Assembly (NCBI GenBank): GCA_035685165.1
Contig: DASRBI010000009.1
Coordinates: 62,001-126,000, forward strand
DNA: 64,000 nt
Direction of reading: 5' to 3'
Origin: DATFDN01 sp035685165
Lineage (GTDB): Bacteria > Pseudomonadota > Alphaproteobacteria > Acetobacterales > Acetobacteraceae
Both the position numbers and the translations under genes were made by a program. The notes under the pieces were generated by a model. That model worked only from the letters and a program-made list of their open reading frames with translations, had not been told where the DNA came from and made no database searches. Of this stretch, positions 53,290 through 61,636 are shown one piece after another; the stretch's first letter is position 1; each line of letters starts with the position of its first letter.

Positions 53290-53362
53290 AGCGCGGCGGA
53301 TTCTGCCCGATTTATGCCGCGTTGCACCGCGATCCTAGGCACTCGCTTGGCTGGGAGAATAG

Positions 53363-55135
53363 ATGCGGTTCCTGAAGGTTTACTGGCGGGCACTCGCCCT
53401 GCTCGGCCCTGACCGGAAAATCGCCGCGCTGCTGGCGCTCGGCAACCTGATCGTCGCCGGGCTACAGTTCCTCGACCCGGTGCTGTTCGGCCGCGTCATC
53501 GGCCTGCTCGCCGATTCGGCGCTGCTGCGCCCCGATGTGCTGTGGCAGCAGGCGACTGTGCTGCTGTCGATCTGGGCCGGCGTCGGTGTGGCCGGCATCG
53601 CCTCTAACATGGCGACCGCGCTCCAGGCCGAGCGGCTCGCGCACCGCAACCGCATCCAGGCGATCGGCCGCTATTACGCGCACGTGCTCGGCCTGCCGCT
53701 CTCCTTTCACGGCGATGTACACTCCGGCCGGCTGATGAAGGTGATGATCTCCGGCACCGACGGGCTGTTCGCGGTCTGGCTCGTGTTCTTCCGCGAGCAG
53801 CTCGCCACGCTCGGCGCGGTGATCGTGCTGCTGCCGCTCACCTTCCTGATGAACTGGCGGCTCGCCGCCTGCCTTGCGGCGCTGGTGCTGATCTTCGTCT
53901 CGGTGACGAGCTTCGTCGTGCTCCGCACCCAGGCCGGCCAGCGCCGCGCCGAGGGCGCCAACACCCAGCTCGCCGGCGCCTTGCAGGACGCGCTTGGCAA
54001 CATCGTCGTGGTGCAGTCCTTCACCAGGCTCGCCGCCGAGCGCCGGCTGTTCGCCAACTTCGCCCAGCAGGTAATCGCGCATCAGTTTCCGGTGCTGAAC
54101 TGGTGGGCGGTGGTGAACGTGCTCACGCGCGGCGCCAGCACGCTCGCGGTCATTTCGATCGTCGTGCTCGGCACCATACTCCATCTCAAGGGCGAGGCCG
54201 AGGTCGCCGACGTGGTGAGCTTCATGGGGTTCGCCACATTACTGATCGGCAGGCTGGAGGCGGCGGTGAACTTCGCCGCCAACCTCTTTTTCCGCGCCCC
54301 GGCCATCGAGGACTATTTCGCCGTCCTCGACGCCCCGAGCACGGTCCCGGACGGCGGCAAGGAATTGGTGGCAAGCGCCGGCGAGGTCGAATTCGACCAC
54401 GTCTCCTTCGCCTATCCAGGCGGGCAGAAGGTGCTGAACGACGTGTCCTTCACCGCCCACAAAGGGATGGTGGTCGCGCTGGTCGGCCACACCGGCGCCG
54501 GCAAATCGACCGTGATGTCGCTCTTGCAGCGGCTCTGGGACCCGACCGAGGGCCGCATCACCATCGACGGCCAGGACATCCGCCAGGTGACGCTGGAAAG
54601 CCTCCGCCGCGCGATCGGCGTCGTGTTCCAGGAAAGCATGCTCTTCAACCGCTCGATCCGCGACAATTTGCTGGTCGGCAAGCCGGACGCGACGCAGGAG
54701 GAGATCGAATATGCGTGCAAGCTCGCCGACGCGCACGAGTTCATCATGCGTCAGACCCGCGGCTACGACACGCTGATCGGCGAGCGCGGCTCGACGCTCT
54801 CGGGCGGGCAGCGCCAGCGTCTGGCGATCGCCCGCGCGCTGCTCAAGAACCCGCCGATCCTCATTCTGGACGAGGCAACGAGCGCGCTCGATGCCGCCAC
54901 CGAGGCGCGCGTCTCGCGCGCGCTGCGAAACCTGATGCGCGGGCGCACCACCTTCGTCATCGCGCACCGTCTTTCCACCGTGCGCGACGCCGACCAGATC
55001 CTCGTGTTCGACAGCGGGCGGATCATCGAGCAGGGCACGTTCGAGGAGCTGCTCGCCCGCGGCGCCACGTTCGCTGATCTGGTCCGCACCCAGCTCACCG
55101 GCGCGCCCCCGCTGCAAGCCGCCACCGCGGCGTGA
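53363..55135 (+). CDS. ndvA: NdvA/ChvA-type glucan ABC exporter (fused permease-ATPase)
   Basis: A 590-residue half-transporter. The N-terminal start RALALLGPDRKIAALLALGNLIVAG and FLDPVLFGRVIGLL match cyclic beta-1,2-glucan exporters. Six membrane segments are followed by Walker A VGHTGAGKST (about 376), Q-loop VVFQESMLFNRSIRDNLL, signature LSGGQRQR (about 480), Walker B LILDEATSALD and H-loop IAHRLST. A glucan synthase partner (ndvB) is not in the window, so the substrate assignment is by family likeness. A good GGGAGAATAG site is present. Confidence 0.85.
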   Translation: MRFLKVYWRALALLGPDRKIAALLALGNLIVAGLQFLDPVLFGRVIGLLADSALLRPDVLWQQATVLLSIWAGVGVAGIASNMATALQAERLAHRNRIQAIGRYYAHVLGLPLSFHGDVHSGRLMKVMISGTDGLFAVWLVFFREQLATLGAVIVLLPLTFLMNWRLAACLAALVLIFVSVTSFVVLRTQAGQRRAEGANTQLAGALQDALGNIVVVQSFTRLAAERRLFANFAQQVIAHQFPVLNWWAVVNVLTRGASTLAVISIVVLGTILHLKGEAEVADVVSFMGFATLLIGRLEAAVNFAANLFFRAPAIEDYFAVLDAPSTVPDGGKELVASAGEVEFDHVSFAYPGGQKVLNDVSFTAHKGMVVALVGHTGAGKSTVMSLLQRLWDPTEGRITIDGQDIRQVTLESLRRAIGVVFQESMLFNRSIRDNLLVGKPDATQEEIEYACKLADAHEFIMRQTRGYDTLIGERGSTLSGGQRQRLAIARALLKNPPILILDEATSALDAATEARVSRALRNLMRGRTTFVIAHRLSTVRDADQILVFDSGRIIEQGTFEELLARGATFADLVRTQLTGAPPLQAATAA

Positions 55136-55142
55136 GGCGCGG

Positions 55143-56237
55143 TTACTCCGCCGCCTGCCGCGCCTCCGTTTCCCACGCTTGCAGCACCGGCAGCACTTCT
55201 TTGCCGAAAAGCCGCATCGAGGCTTCGGCCTTGGCGTAGGGGATGCCGCCGAAGCGGAACGAGCTCGCCAGCTCGAAATCGCCGACGTTCCGGCGCCGTT
55301 CCTCGTAGGCGCGCAGCATCGTCTCGGGTGAGCCGAACACCGCCGCCTGCATCAGCGCCGCCACCAGCCCGTCCCGCCCGGTCTCGCGCACGATCTTCGA
55401 CTTCTTGGCGTAGGAATCATATCCCTTCGCGGTGTCGAAGTGCGTGCTCATCAGCTCGTAGTGCTCGAGGTTGCTGTCCACGAACACCGGCATGTGGCGT
55501 TCCGCCAGCTCCCGCGCCTCCGCATCGGTCGCCGCGCAGACGCATTGATCAGCGGTGAGCACCGGCGGCGCCGCGACGCCGTGCAGCGCGCGAAACAGCT
55601 CGCGGTAGCGTGCGATGCCGGGAAGCCGCATCGGCCAGGGCCGGTCGGCGAACAGCACCATGCGCGCCTTCAGCCGGGCCGCTGCCTCGATCGAATCCTC
55701 GCTGGAGGCGACCGCGTAGATGCGTCCCTCGAAACTGCGCTCCGGTCGCGGGCGGATCTCCACCCTCGGCTGCGGGTAAAACTTCCCGCTGCCTTCGATG
55801 AACCCGGTGCGCAGCGCGCCGAGGATCATAGCGGAGGCTTCGTCGAACTGCTCGCGCGAATTGTTCATCTCGCCGCGGAAGGCGGCGAACTCCCGCCGCG
55901 CCAGCCCGCGCCCCATGCCGAACCGCACGCGCCCGCCACTCAACAGATCGAGAGCCGAAATCTTCTCCGCCACGCGCAGCGGGTCGTTCCAGGGCAGGAT
56001 CACCGCCGCCGTGCCTAGATCGGCGCGCGGGCAGACGGCCGCCAGATAGGCGAGCAGTTGCGTATTGTCGGGACAGAACGAGTAGTCGGTGAAATGGTGC
56101 TCGACGCACCAGAGCACGTCGAACCCGAGTTCGTCGGCGAGCCGCGCTAGCCTGATCTCCTCCTGCCAGGCCTCGCTGTCCCGCATCCCGGGCCAGCCAT
56201 AGGTGGAGAAGATCATCTGCAGACCGACGTCCATCAC
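55143..56237 (-). CDS. LLM-class flavin-dependent oxidoreductase
   Basis: A 364-residue luciferase-like TIM barrel. It has EEIRLARLADELGFDVLWCVEHHFTDY (residues 26-52), LGTAAVILPWNDPLRVAEKISALDLLSGGRVRFGMGRG (about 75-112) and KARMVLFADRPW later. Such enzymes use FMNH2 or F420 to oxidise aldehydes, sulfonates or other organics. The substrate is unknown. The first two codons are both ATG (56237 and 56234), so the start is uncertain by one residue. It converges on the NdvA-like gene. Confidence 0.87.
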   Translation of the reverse strand: MMDVGLQMIFSTYGWPGMRDSEAWQEEIRLARLADELGFDVLWCVEHHFTDYSFCPDNTQLLAYLAAVCPRADLGTAAVILPWNDPLRVAEKISALDLLSGGRVRFGMGRGLARREFAAFRGEMNNSREQFDEASAMILGALRTGFIEGSGKFYPQPRVEIRPRPERSFEGRIYAVASSEDSIEAAARLKARMVLFADRPWPMRLPGIARYRELFRALHGVAAPPVLTADQCVCAATDAEARELAERHMPVFVDSNLEHYELMSTHFDTAKGYDSYAKKSKIVRETGRDGLVAALMQAAVFGSPETMLRAYEERRRNVGDFELASSFRFGGIPYAKAEASMRLFGKEVLPVLQAWETEARQAAE

Positions 56238-56365
56238 CGCCTCCGCGCTCGCGCCGACGAGGCTAAGCGCAAAACGGCGATGGCGGCAAGGAAGCCGGCC
56301 GCAACTTTAGGCTGCGCCGGCGCGGATAAAACTGCGTTCAGATGCAACCGCGGCTGGCGTGCCCG

Positions 56366-56581
56366 TCAGGCGCCGGTCATCGACTCGGCTTCGGCAAGCT
56401 TGAGGCGCAGCGCCTTGCAAAGCGCCGACAAGTTCCGCACGCGCGGGCGCGAACGGCCAGACTCCCAGTTATAGACGCTCATCGCGCTCACGCCCACCCG
56501 GTCAGCGACCTCGGCCACGGTCATTCCCCGCGATTCCCGCGCAAGACGCAAGTGACGAGACAGACTTTTGGTGCGAGCCAC
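56366..56581 (-). CDS. XRE-family helix-turn-helix regulator
   Basis: A 71-residue protein consisting almost entirely of one DNA-binding domain: LSRHLRLARESRGMTVAEVADRVGVSAMSVYNWESGRSRPR has the scan and recognition helices of the Cro/C1 type. GTG 56581 with GCGGAGAAACAAG upstream is preferred to TTG 56599. It lies alone, between the LLM and crcB genes, on the same strand as both. No oligomerisation domain is visible. Target genes are unknown. Confidence 0.82.
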   Translation of the reverse strand: MARTKSLSRHLRLARESRGMTVAEVADRVGVSAMSVYNWESGRSRPRVRNLSALCKALRLKLAEAESMTGA

Positions 56582-56726
56582 CTTGTTTCTCCGCTTCAAT
56601 CGCTACCGCCGCACAATTGGCGGCATCCGCGTGCAAGTCAAGAAGCAGGCGCTTGCCCCAGATGCAACATTTTGTAAAGACCCCTTCCCCATCGACTTCA
56701 AAGAGGTCATCGGGTGGGCCGCCCAT

Positions 56727-57134
56727 TCAGCCGATCTGCGGCTTACCGCCGATCGCGGTGCCGAGCCACGCCCCGGCCGCGACCGCACCCAGGCATAAAG
56801 CGACAGACAGGACGATATTCCACGCCGCCCCCTGCCACCGGCCGGCCTGCATCAGCTCGAGAGTTTGCAGGCTGAAAGAGGAAAAAGTGGTGAAGCCTCC
56901 GCAGAACCCCACCATCACAAGGATCCGCAGGTTCTGCCCGCCCGTGCCCCAGCGCCCCATCGTCCACAGGCCGAAGAACGAGATCAGAAAGCTTCCGCCG
57001 ACATTGATCGCGATGGTTCCCCACGGATAATCCGCCCCCCAGGCGCGCGCCGCGGCGAGCGTTCCGGCATAACGTGCAACGCTGCCGATCGCCCCGCCGA
57101 GCGCCACCAGCATATACGCGCCGGCGCTGCTCAT
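56727..57134 (-). CDS. crcB: Fluoride exporter CrcB/Fluc
   Basis: A 135-residue four-helix protein. Fluc signatures are LVALGGAIGSVARYAG (TM1), GTIAINVGGSFLISFFG (TM2 with the central Asn) and GFCGGFTTFSSFSLQT (TM3, with the Phe-box residues and TTFSS). It functions as a dual-topology dimer channel that expels fluoride. GGAG lies 7 nt before the ATG. It is preceded by a fluoride riboswitch and an intrinsic terminator, so expression should depend on fluoride. Confidence 0.95.
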   Translation of the reverse strand: MSSAGAYMLVALGGAIGSVARYAGTLAAARAWGADYPWGTIAINVGGSFLISFFGLWTMGRWGTGGQNLRILVMVGFCGGFTTFSSFSLQTLELMQAGRWQGAAWNIVLSVALCLGAVAAGAWLGTAIGGKPQIG

Positions 57135-57218
57135 CGCAGTCTCCGTCGCGCTGCGATGTGAATAACGCGCCGCATGGCCGGGTTCCTTTCATGTCATGAA
57201 CCGGCGCGCGGGACGGGT

Positions 57219-57244
57219 AAAAAGAAACCCGCCTCGCGGCGGGT
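57219..57244 (-). terminator. Intrinsic terminator of the fluoride riboswitch
   Basis: On the minus strand, ACCCGCC (57244-57238), loop GCGA, GGCGGGT (57233-57227) and the run TTTCTTTTT (57227-57219) form a classical rho-independent terminator, about 85 nt before crcB. The upstream segment GCGGCGGG (57272-57265) can pair with CCCGCCGC in the left arm, an antiterminator alternative. Confidence 0.88.
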
Positions 57245-57282
57245 CCTGTGAGTTCACAAGCTTCCCGCCGCCATCGAAGAGC

Positions 57283-57332
57283 GGCAGGAGTCATCAGCCC
57301 TCGCGGGCGGTTTTGGGGGACTCCATCCCCGT
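57283..57332 (-). promoter_or_regulatory. Fluoride riboswitch aptamer (crcB motif)
   Basis: Reading leftward: ACGGGGATGGAGTCCCC, then AAAACCGCCC-GCGA-GGGC, then TGATGACTCCTGCC. This matches the crcB-motif layout: first hairpin GGGG/CCCC with loop GATGGAGTC, second hairpin GCCC/GGGC, and the conserved TGATGACTCC tail. Loop bases GGAGTC are perfectly complementary to GACTCC in the tail, reproducing the diagnostic pseudoknot that encloses the fluoride ion. It lies upstream of a terminator and crcB on the same strand. Confidence 0.92.
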
Positions 57333-57338
57333 AATGGT

Positions 57339-57367
57339 CGGATAACGGATGATCGGGCGCGCCGCAA
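57339..57367 (-). promoter_or_regulatory. Candidate promoter for the riboswitch-crcB transcript
   Basis: On the minus strand TTGCGG (57367-57362) and TATCCG (57344-57339) are 17 bp apart. A start 6-7 bases downstream would fall near 57333, exactly before the aptamer, which is where riboswitch transcripts usually begin. The -10 match is modest. The rest of 57368-57453 shows no other element. Confidence 0.4.
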
Positions 57368-57453
57368 GGACGAATTCGCGCCTACCCGACCCGGCTCTTG
57401 ACGAGGGCGGCACCGACCCTCTTCTGGCGTGATCCAGCCGGAGAAAACTGATT

Positions 57454-58059
57454 GTGAGAACGCAAGAATCAGCCTTGTCCCAAACAGTGCGGATCGCCGC
57501 CGGGGATGACCGGGAGCGCTACGACGTGCCGGAGATCGTGTTTCATTGGCTCACCGCGGTCATCGTCGCCGCGAACTATGCGCTCGCGCAGCTCTGGGAC
57601 TATGTGCAGAATGGCACCCCCCTCCGCCGCCTCATGGAACACACGCATGTCTCGCTCGGCGTGCTGCTCGCCGCCGTGCTGATCCTGCGGATCGTCTGGC
57701 GCCTCGGTTTCGGCACGCGCCCGCCGCCCGCTACCACCGGGCTTGCCGATGTTGCCGCGCGCTGCGTCCACTACATTCTCTACGGCCTGCTGATCGTCCT
57801 GATCGGTCTTGGCTTCTGCTATCGCTGGTCGCAGCAGGAGCTGCTTGGCTTCTTCGGCCTGTTCACGATTCCGTCCCCGGTCGCTTTCACCCGCGCGCAG
57901 CGGCACGTGTTCGCCGACCTGCACGGCACGGTGGCCAACGCCATCATGATCCTGGCCGGCCTGCACGCCTTGGCGGCGTTGTTTCATCATTACGTACTGC
58001 GTGATAAGCTGATCTCCAGGATGCTGCCCGGCGGCTCCAGCGTTCGGCGGCGGGCCTAG
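57454..58059 (+). CDS. Cytochrome b561
   Basis: A 201-residue di-heme membrane protein with four helices. It has VFHWLTAVIVAANYALAQLW (first heme His), MEHTHVSLGVLLAAVLILRIVWRL (second His and Arg), HYILYGLLIVLIGLGFCYRW, and HVFADLHGTVANAIMILAGLHALAALFHHYVLRD (paired His). It passes electrons between quinol and periplasmic acceptors. GTG 57454 with GGAG upstream is used. The 320-nt gap before it contains the crcB riboswitch unit on the opposite strand. Confidence 0.9.
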   Translation: MRTQESALSQTVRIAAGDDRERYDVPEIVFHWLTAVIVAANYALAQLWDYVQNGTPLRRLMEHTHVSLGVLLAAVLILRIVWRLGFGTRPPPATTGLADVAARCVHYILYGLLIVLIGLGFCYRWSQQELLGFFGLFTIPSPVAFTRAQRHVFADLHGTVANAIMILAGLHALAALFHHYVLRDKLISRMLPGGSSVRRRA

Positions 58060-58086
58060 CAGCGGCGTCCCGGAAGGAAGACGTTC

Positions 58087-59256
58087 ATGCGTTCCGGCAT
58101 CCACCGCTACCCCGACATGGACCGCGTCATCTACGGCAGCGAATTTGATGCCGCGCTCGCCGAGGAGGTGAAGCGGCTCGATGTGCGCGCGGTTTACGTG
58201 CTCGCCTCCGGCACGCTCGCACGCGAAACCGACACCCTCGGCCGTCTCCGCGCCGCGCTCGGCAACCGGCTCGCCGGCATCTGCACCAAGATCGGCGCGC
58301 ACACGCCGCGCGGGGACGTGGTGGCGGCGGCCAACGAGGCGCGGGCGGCGAAAGCCGACCTCCTCGTCACCGCGGGCGGCGGCTCCGTCACCGACGCCGC
58401 CAAGATGGTCGGACTCTGTCTCGGCAACGACGTGAGCGATCCGGCGCAGCTCGATAGATTCGCCGCGGTGATCGAGGCGGACGGCACCACGCGCCGCCCG
58501 CCGGTGAAGGCGCCCGGCGTGCGCGCCATCGCCATCCCGACCACGCTCTCGGCCGGCGAATATACGAGCTTCGCCGGCTGCACCGACGAGCGGCGGCATG
58601 TGAAACAAAGCTACGGGCATCCGCTGATGATGCCACGCAGCGTGATCCTCGACCCCGCGCTCAGTCGCCACACGCCGGAATGGCTGTTTCTCTCGACCGG
58701 CATCCGCGCGGTCGATCATGCGGTGGAGGACATTTGCGCGGTAAACGCTCAGCCCTTTTCCGACGGCGCCTCGCTGCACGCACTCCGGCTGCTCGCGCGC
58801 GGCCTGCGCGGCGTGAAGGCCGATCCCGCCGGCCTTGACTCGCGGCTCGACTGCCAGCTCGGCGCCTGGATGTCGATCATGGGTTCGCAGAACGGGGTGC
58901 AGAAAGGTGCCAGCCACGGCATCGGCCATGTGCTCGGCGGCACCGCCGGCGTGCCGCACGGCTATACCTCCTGCGTGATGCTGCCCGTGGTGCTGCGTTT
59001 CAACGCGCCGGTGAACGCCGAGCGTCAGGCCTGGGTGAGCGAGGCGCTGGGCGCCCCCGGCGCGCCCGCGGGCGATGTGGTCGCGGCGCTGATCGCCGAG
59101 CTCGGCCTGCCCGGACGGCTGCGTGATGTCGGCGTGACGCGCGAGCAGCTCGATCGCATTGCCGAGGAATCGATGCACGATCGCTGGGTTCACACCAACC
59201 CGCGCAAGATCGACGGGCCCGCCACGGTCCGAGCATTGCTGGAGGAAGCCTGGTAG
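58087..59256 (+). CDS. Iron-containing alcohol dehydrogenase (maleylacetate reductase-like)
   Basis: A 389-residue group III dehydrogenase. The NAD(P) region has VTAGGGSVTDAAKM (about 97) and IAIPTTLSAGEYTSFAGCTD (about 155-175). Metal ligands are in STGIRAVDHAVEDIC (Asp and His, about 202), SHGIGHVLGG (His, about 279) and VPHGYTSCVMLP (His). The GGSxxD and TTxxAGE motifs resemble maleylacetate reductases, so the substrate may be an aromatic breakdown product. It is 27 nt after the cytochrome gene. Confidence 0.86.
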   Translation: MRSGIHRYPDMDRVIYGSEFDAALAEEVKRLDVRAVYVLASGTLARETDTLGRLRAALGNRLAGICTKIGAHTPRGDVVAAANEARAAKADLLVTAGGGSVTDAAKMVGLCLGNDVSDPAQLDRFAAVIEADGTTRRPPVKAPGVRAIAIPTTLSAGEYTSFAGCTDERRHVKQSYGHPLMMPRSVILDPALSRHTPEWLFLSTGIRAVDHAVEDICAVNAQPFSDGASLHALRLLARGLRGVKADPAGLDSRLDCQLGAWMSIMGSQNGVQKGASHGIGHVLGGTAGVPHGYTSCVMLPVVLRFNAPVNAERQAWVSEALGAPGAPAGDVVAALIAELGLPGRLRDVGVTREQLDRIAEESMHDRWVHTNPRKIDGPATVRALLEEAW

Positions 59257-59311
59257 GCTCGACCCCGGCCCCGCGCGGGTTATCTATCCCGCAAACCGTG
59301 GACACACCGCC

Positions 59312-60433
59312 ATGACCAGCCCCGACCAGATCGTCATCGACATGGTTCGTAAGTTCGCCGAGGAGCAGCTCGTTCCCGGTGCCGCGGCGCGCGAGAAGGC
59401 GGGCCGGATTGAGCCGGAGATAATCGCCGGGCTTGGCGAATTGGGCGTGCTCGGCGCCACCACGCCCGCCGAATGGGACGGCTCGGAGCTCGATCCCGTC
59501 ACCTACGCGCTGCTCGTGGAGGAGATCGCGGCCGGCGACGGCGCGGTTTCCACCCTGGTTTCGGTCCACAACAGCCCGACTTGCGAGGTGTTGAGCCAGT
59601 TCGGCACCGAGGCGCAGAAGGATCGCTGGCTGCGCGCGCTCGCCACCGGCCGCGCCGTGGGTTCCTTCGGCCTCACCGAGCCGCAGGCCGGGTCGGACGC
59701 CTCTAACCTCCGCACCCGAGCGGTGCGCACCGACAAGGGCTGGGTGATCAACGGCGCCAAGCAGTTCATCAGCAACGCCAATTTGCCCGGCAGCATCGTG
59801 CTGTTCGCCGTCACCGACCCCGATGCCGGCAAGCGCGGCATCTCCTGCTTCGTCGCCGAGAAGTTCTGTCCCGGGTACAAAGTCCTGCGCGTCGAGGAGA
59901 AGCTCGGCCAGAAGGCGTCCGATACGTGCGCGCTCGCGTTCGAGGACATGGAAGTGCCCGCCGACGCCCTGGTCGGCAAGGAAGGCCAGGGCTACCGGAT
60001 CGCCCTTTCCACCCTGGAATCAGGACGCATCGGCATCGCCGCGCAAAGCGTCGGGCTCGCGCGCGCCGCGCTCGATTACGCGATCGGGTACGCGAAGGAG
60101 CGCACGGCGTTCGGCAAGCCCATCATGGAACATCAGGCGGTGGCGTTCCGGCTGGTCGATGCCAAAACGAAGCTCGCTGCCGCGCGCCAGCTCACGCTGC
60201 ACGCCGCGGCGCTGAAAGCCGAAGGCAAGCCCGCGCTGGAGGCAGCGGCGATGGCCAAGCTGTTTGCCTCCGAGGCCGCCGAGGCGATCTGCACCGCCGC
60301 CATCCAGACGCTCGGCGGCTACGGCTTCCTCGCCGATTTTCCGGTTGAGCGCATCTACCGCGACGTGCGCGTGTGCCAGATCTACGAGGGCACGTCGGAC
60401 GTGCAGAAGATCATCCTGCAACGGATGCTGTGA
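59312..60433 (+). CDS. Acyl-CoA dehydrogenase
   Basis: A 373-residue FAD flavoenzyme. It has SFGLTEPQAGSDASNLRTRA (FAD and substrate region, about 112-131), VINGAKQFISNA, RIGIAAQSVGLARAALDYAI, ERTAFGKPIMEHQAVAFRLVDA, QTLGGYGFLADFPVERIYRDVRVCQIYEGTSDVQK with the catalytic Glu in YEGTSD. It removes two hydrogens from acyl-CoA; the chain length is unknown and a glutaryl- or isovaleryl-type role is possible. ATG 59312 is chosen for its fit to the family N-terminus. No ETF genes are adjacent. Confidence 0.9.
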   Translation: MTSPDQIVIDMVRKFAEEQLVPGAAAREKAGRIEPEIIAGLGELGVLGATTPAEWDGSELDPVTYALLVEEIAAGDGAVSTLVSVHNSPTCEVLSQFGTEAQKDRWLRALATGRAVGSFGLTEPQAGSDASNLRTRAVRTDKGWVINGAKQFISNANLPGSIVLFAVTDPDAGKRGISCFVAEKFCPGYKVLRVEEKLGQKASDTCALAFEDMEVPADALVGKEGQGYRIALSTLESGRIGIAAQSVGLARAALDYAIGYAKERTAFGKPIMEHQAVAFRLVDAKTKLAAARQLTLHAAALKAEGKPALEAAAMAKLFASEAAEAICTAAIQTLGGYGFLADFPVERIYRDVRVCQIYEGTSDVQKIILQRML

Positions 60434-60478
60434 AGGCCGATTCGCCTCCGCCGCTCGGTGAGGAGTGAGGGAACGGGG

Positions 60479-61228
60479 CTACGCCGAGAGCCGCTGCATC
60501 ACGGGCTCCGGGATGTCGAAATTCGCGTACACGGCCTGCACGTCGTCGTTCTCTTCTAGCGCGTCGATCAGCTTCAGCACCGCTGCCGCCCGCGCCTCGT
60601 CCAGGCTCACGCTGGTCGTCGGACGCCAATCCAGCCGCGCCGTCTCCGGCTCGCCGAAGCGCGCCTCCAGCGCGTCCCGCACGGCGAAGAAATCATCGGC
60701 CGCGCAGGTGACTTCGTGCGCCTCCGCGTCGCTCTCCACGTTCTCCGCGCCCGACTCGATCGCCGCCTCCAGCATGTCGTCCGGGCTCGCCGTCTTCGCC
60801 GGGTAGCGGATCACGCCGAGGCGGCTGAAAAGGAACGCGACCGAGTTGGTCTCGCCCAGTGCCCCGCCATGTTTCGAGAAAGCCGAGCGTATCTCGGAGG
60901 CGGTGCGGTTGCGGTTATCCGTCAGCGCCTCCACGATGATCGCGACGCCCGCCGGCCCGTAGCCCTCGTAACGGACCTCGGCGTAATCCTCGCCGCCCCC
61001 GGCGCCGCTCGCCTTCTTGATCGCCCGCTCCACCGTGTCCTTCGGCATGTTGGCCTGTCGGGCGGCCGAGATGGCGGCGCGCAGGCGCGGGTTGGCGGCG
61101 GGGTCGGGCAGGCCCTGGCGGGCGGAGACCGTGATCTCGCGGATCAGCTTGGCGAACTGCCGCGCCCGCCGCGCGTCCTGCGCGCCCTTGCGGTGCATGA
61201 TGTTCTTGAACTGGGAATGACCGGCCAT
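60479..61228 (-). CDS. yebC: YebC/PmpR-family transcriptional/translation regulator
   Basis: A 249-residue protein. The family signature is complete: MAGHSQFKNIMHRKGAQDARRARQF (N-terminus), EITVSARQG, RAAISAARQANMPKDTVERAIKKASG and the GYGPAGVAIIVEALTDNRNRTASEIR core. Members bind DNA and, in recent work, act in relief of ribosome stalling. In many alphaproteobacteria it neighbours ruvC; here it is alone and opposite to its neighbours. It starts at ATG 61228. Confidence 0.93.
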   Translation of the reverse strand: MAGHSQFKNIMHRKGAQDARRARQFAKLIREITVSARQGLPDPAANPRLRAAISAARQANMPKDTVERAIKKASGAGGGEDYAEVRYEGYGPAGVAIIVEALTDNRNRTASEIRSAFSKHGGALGETNSVAFLFSRLGVIRYPAKTASPDDMLEAAIESGAENVESDAEAHEVTCAADDFFAVRDALEARFGEPETARLDWRPTTSVSLDEARAAAVLKLIDALEENDDVQAVYANFDIPEPVMQRLSA

Positions 61229-61315
61229 GAGGAAGATGCGCTATCAGGGATCGAAGCGGGCTATCTAGCCCGAGGCCGCGCGCCAGGACAGGCCAGAACC
61301 GGAGAAAGGAGACCC

Positions 61316-61636
61316 ATGTTCATCGCCATGAACCGCTTCAAGGTGGTGCCCGGCTGCGAGGCCGATTTCGAGCAGGTCTGGACCAGCCGCGACACCCATC
61401 TGCGCGCCGTGCCGGGCTTCATCGAGTTCCACCTCCTGCGCGGCCCGGCCAAAGAGGACCACGCCCTCTACAGCTCGCACACGACCTGGCGCTCGCGCGC
61501 GGATTTCGAGGCCTGGACCCGCTCGGAGGCATTCCGCGCCGCCCATGCGGGGGCCGGGGTGAACAAGCCGCTCTATCAGGGCCACCCGGAGTTCGAGGGC
61601 TTCGAGGTGATCCAGACTGTGAAGCCCCGCGGATGA
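61316..61636 (+). CDS. ABM-fold (antibiotic biosynthesis monooxygenase-like) protein
   Basis: A 106-residue ferredoxin-like dimeric protein. It has MNRFKVVPGCEADFEQVWTSRDTHLRAVPGFIEFHLLRG, then YSSHTTWRSRADFEAWTRSEAFRAAH, the standard pattern of ABM/HmoA-type proteins. Some members degrade heme, others oxidise small aromatics; the heme-binding residues cannot be settled here. A strong AAAGGAGAC precedes the ATG. Its stop overlaps the start of the binding-protein gene (ATGA), so the two are coupled. Confidence 0.87.
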   Translation: MFIAMNRFKVVPGCEADFEQVWTSRDTHLRAVPGFIEFHLLRGPAKEDHALYSSHTTWRSRADFEAWTRSEAFRAAHAGAGVNKPLYQGHPEFEGFEVIQTVKPRG

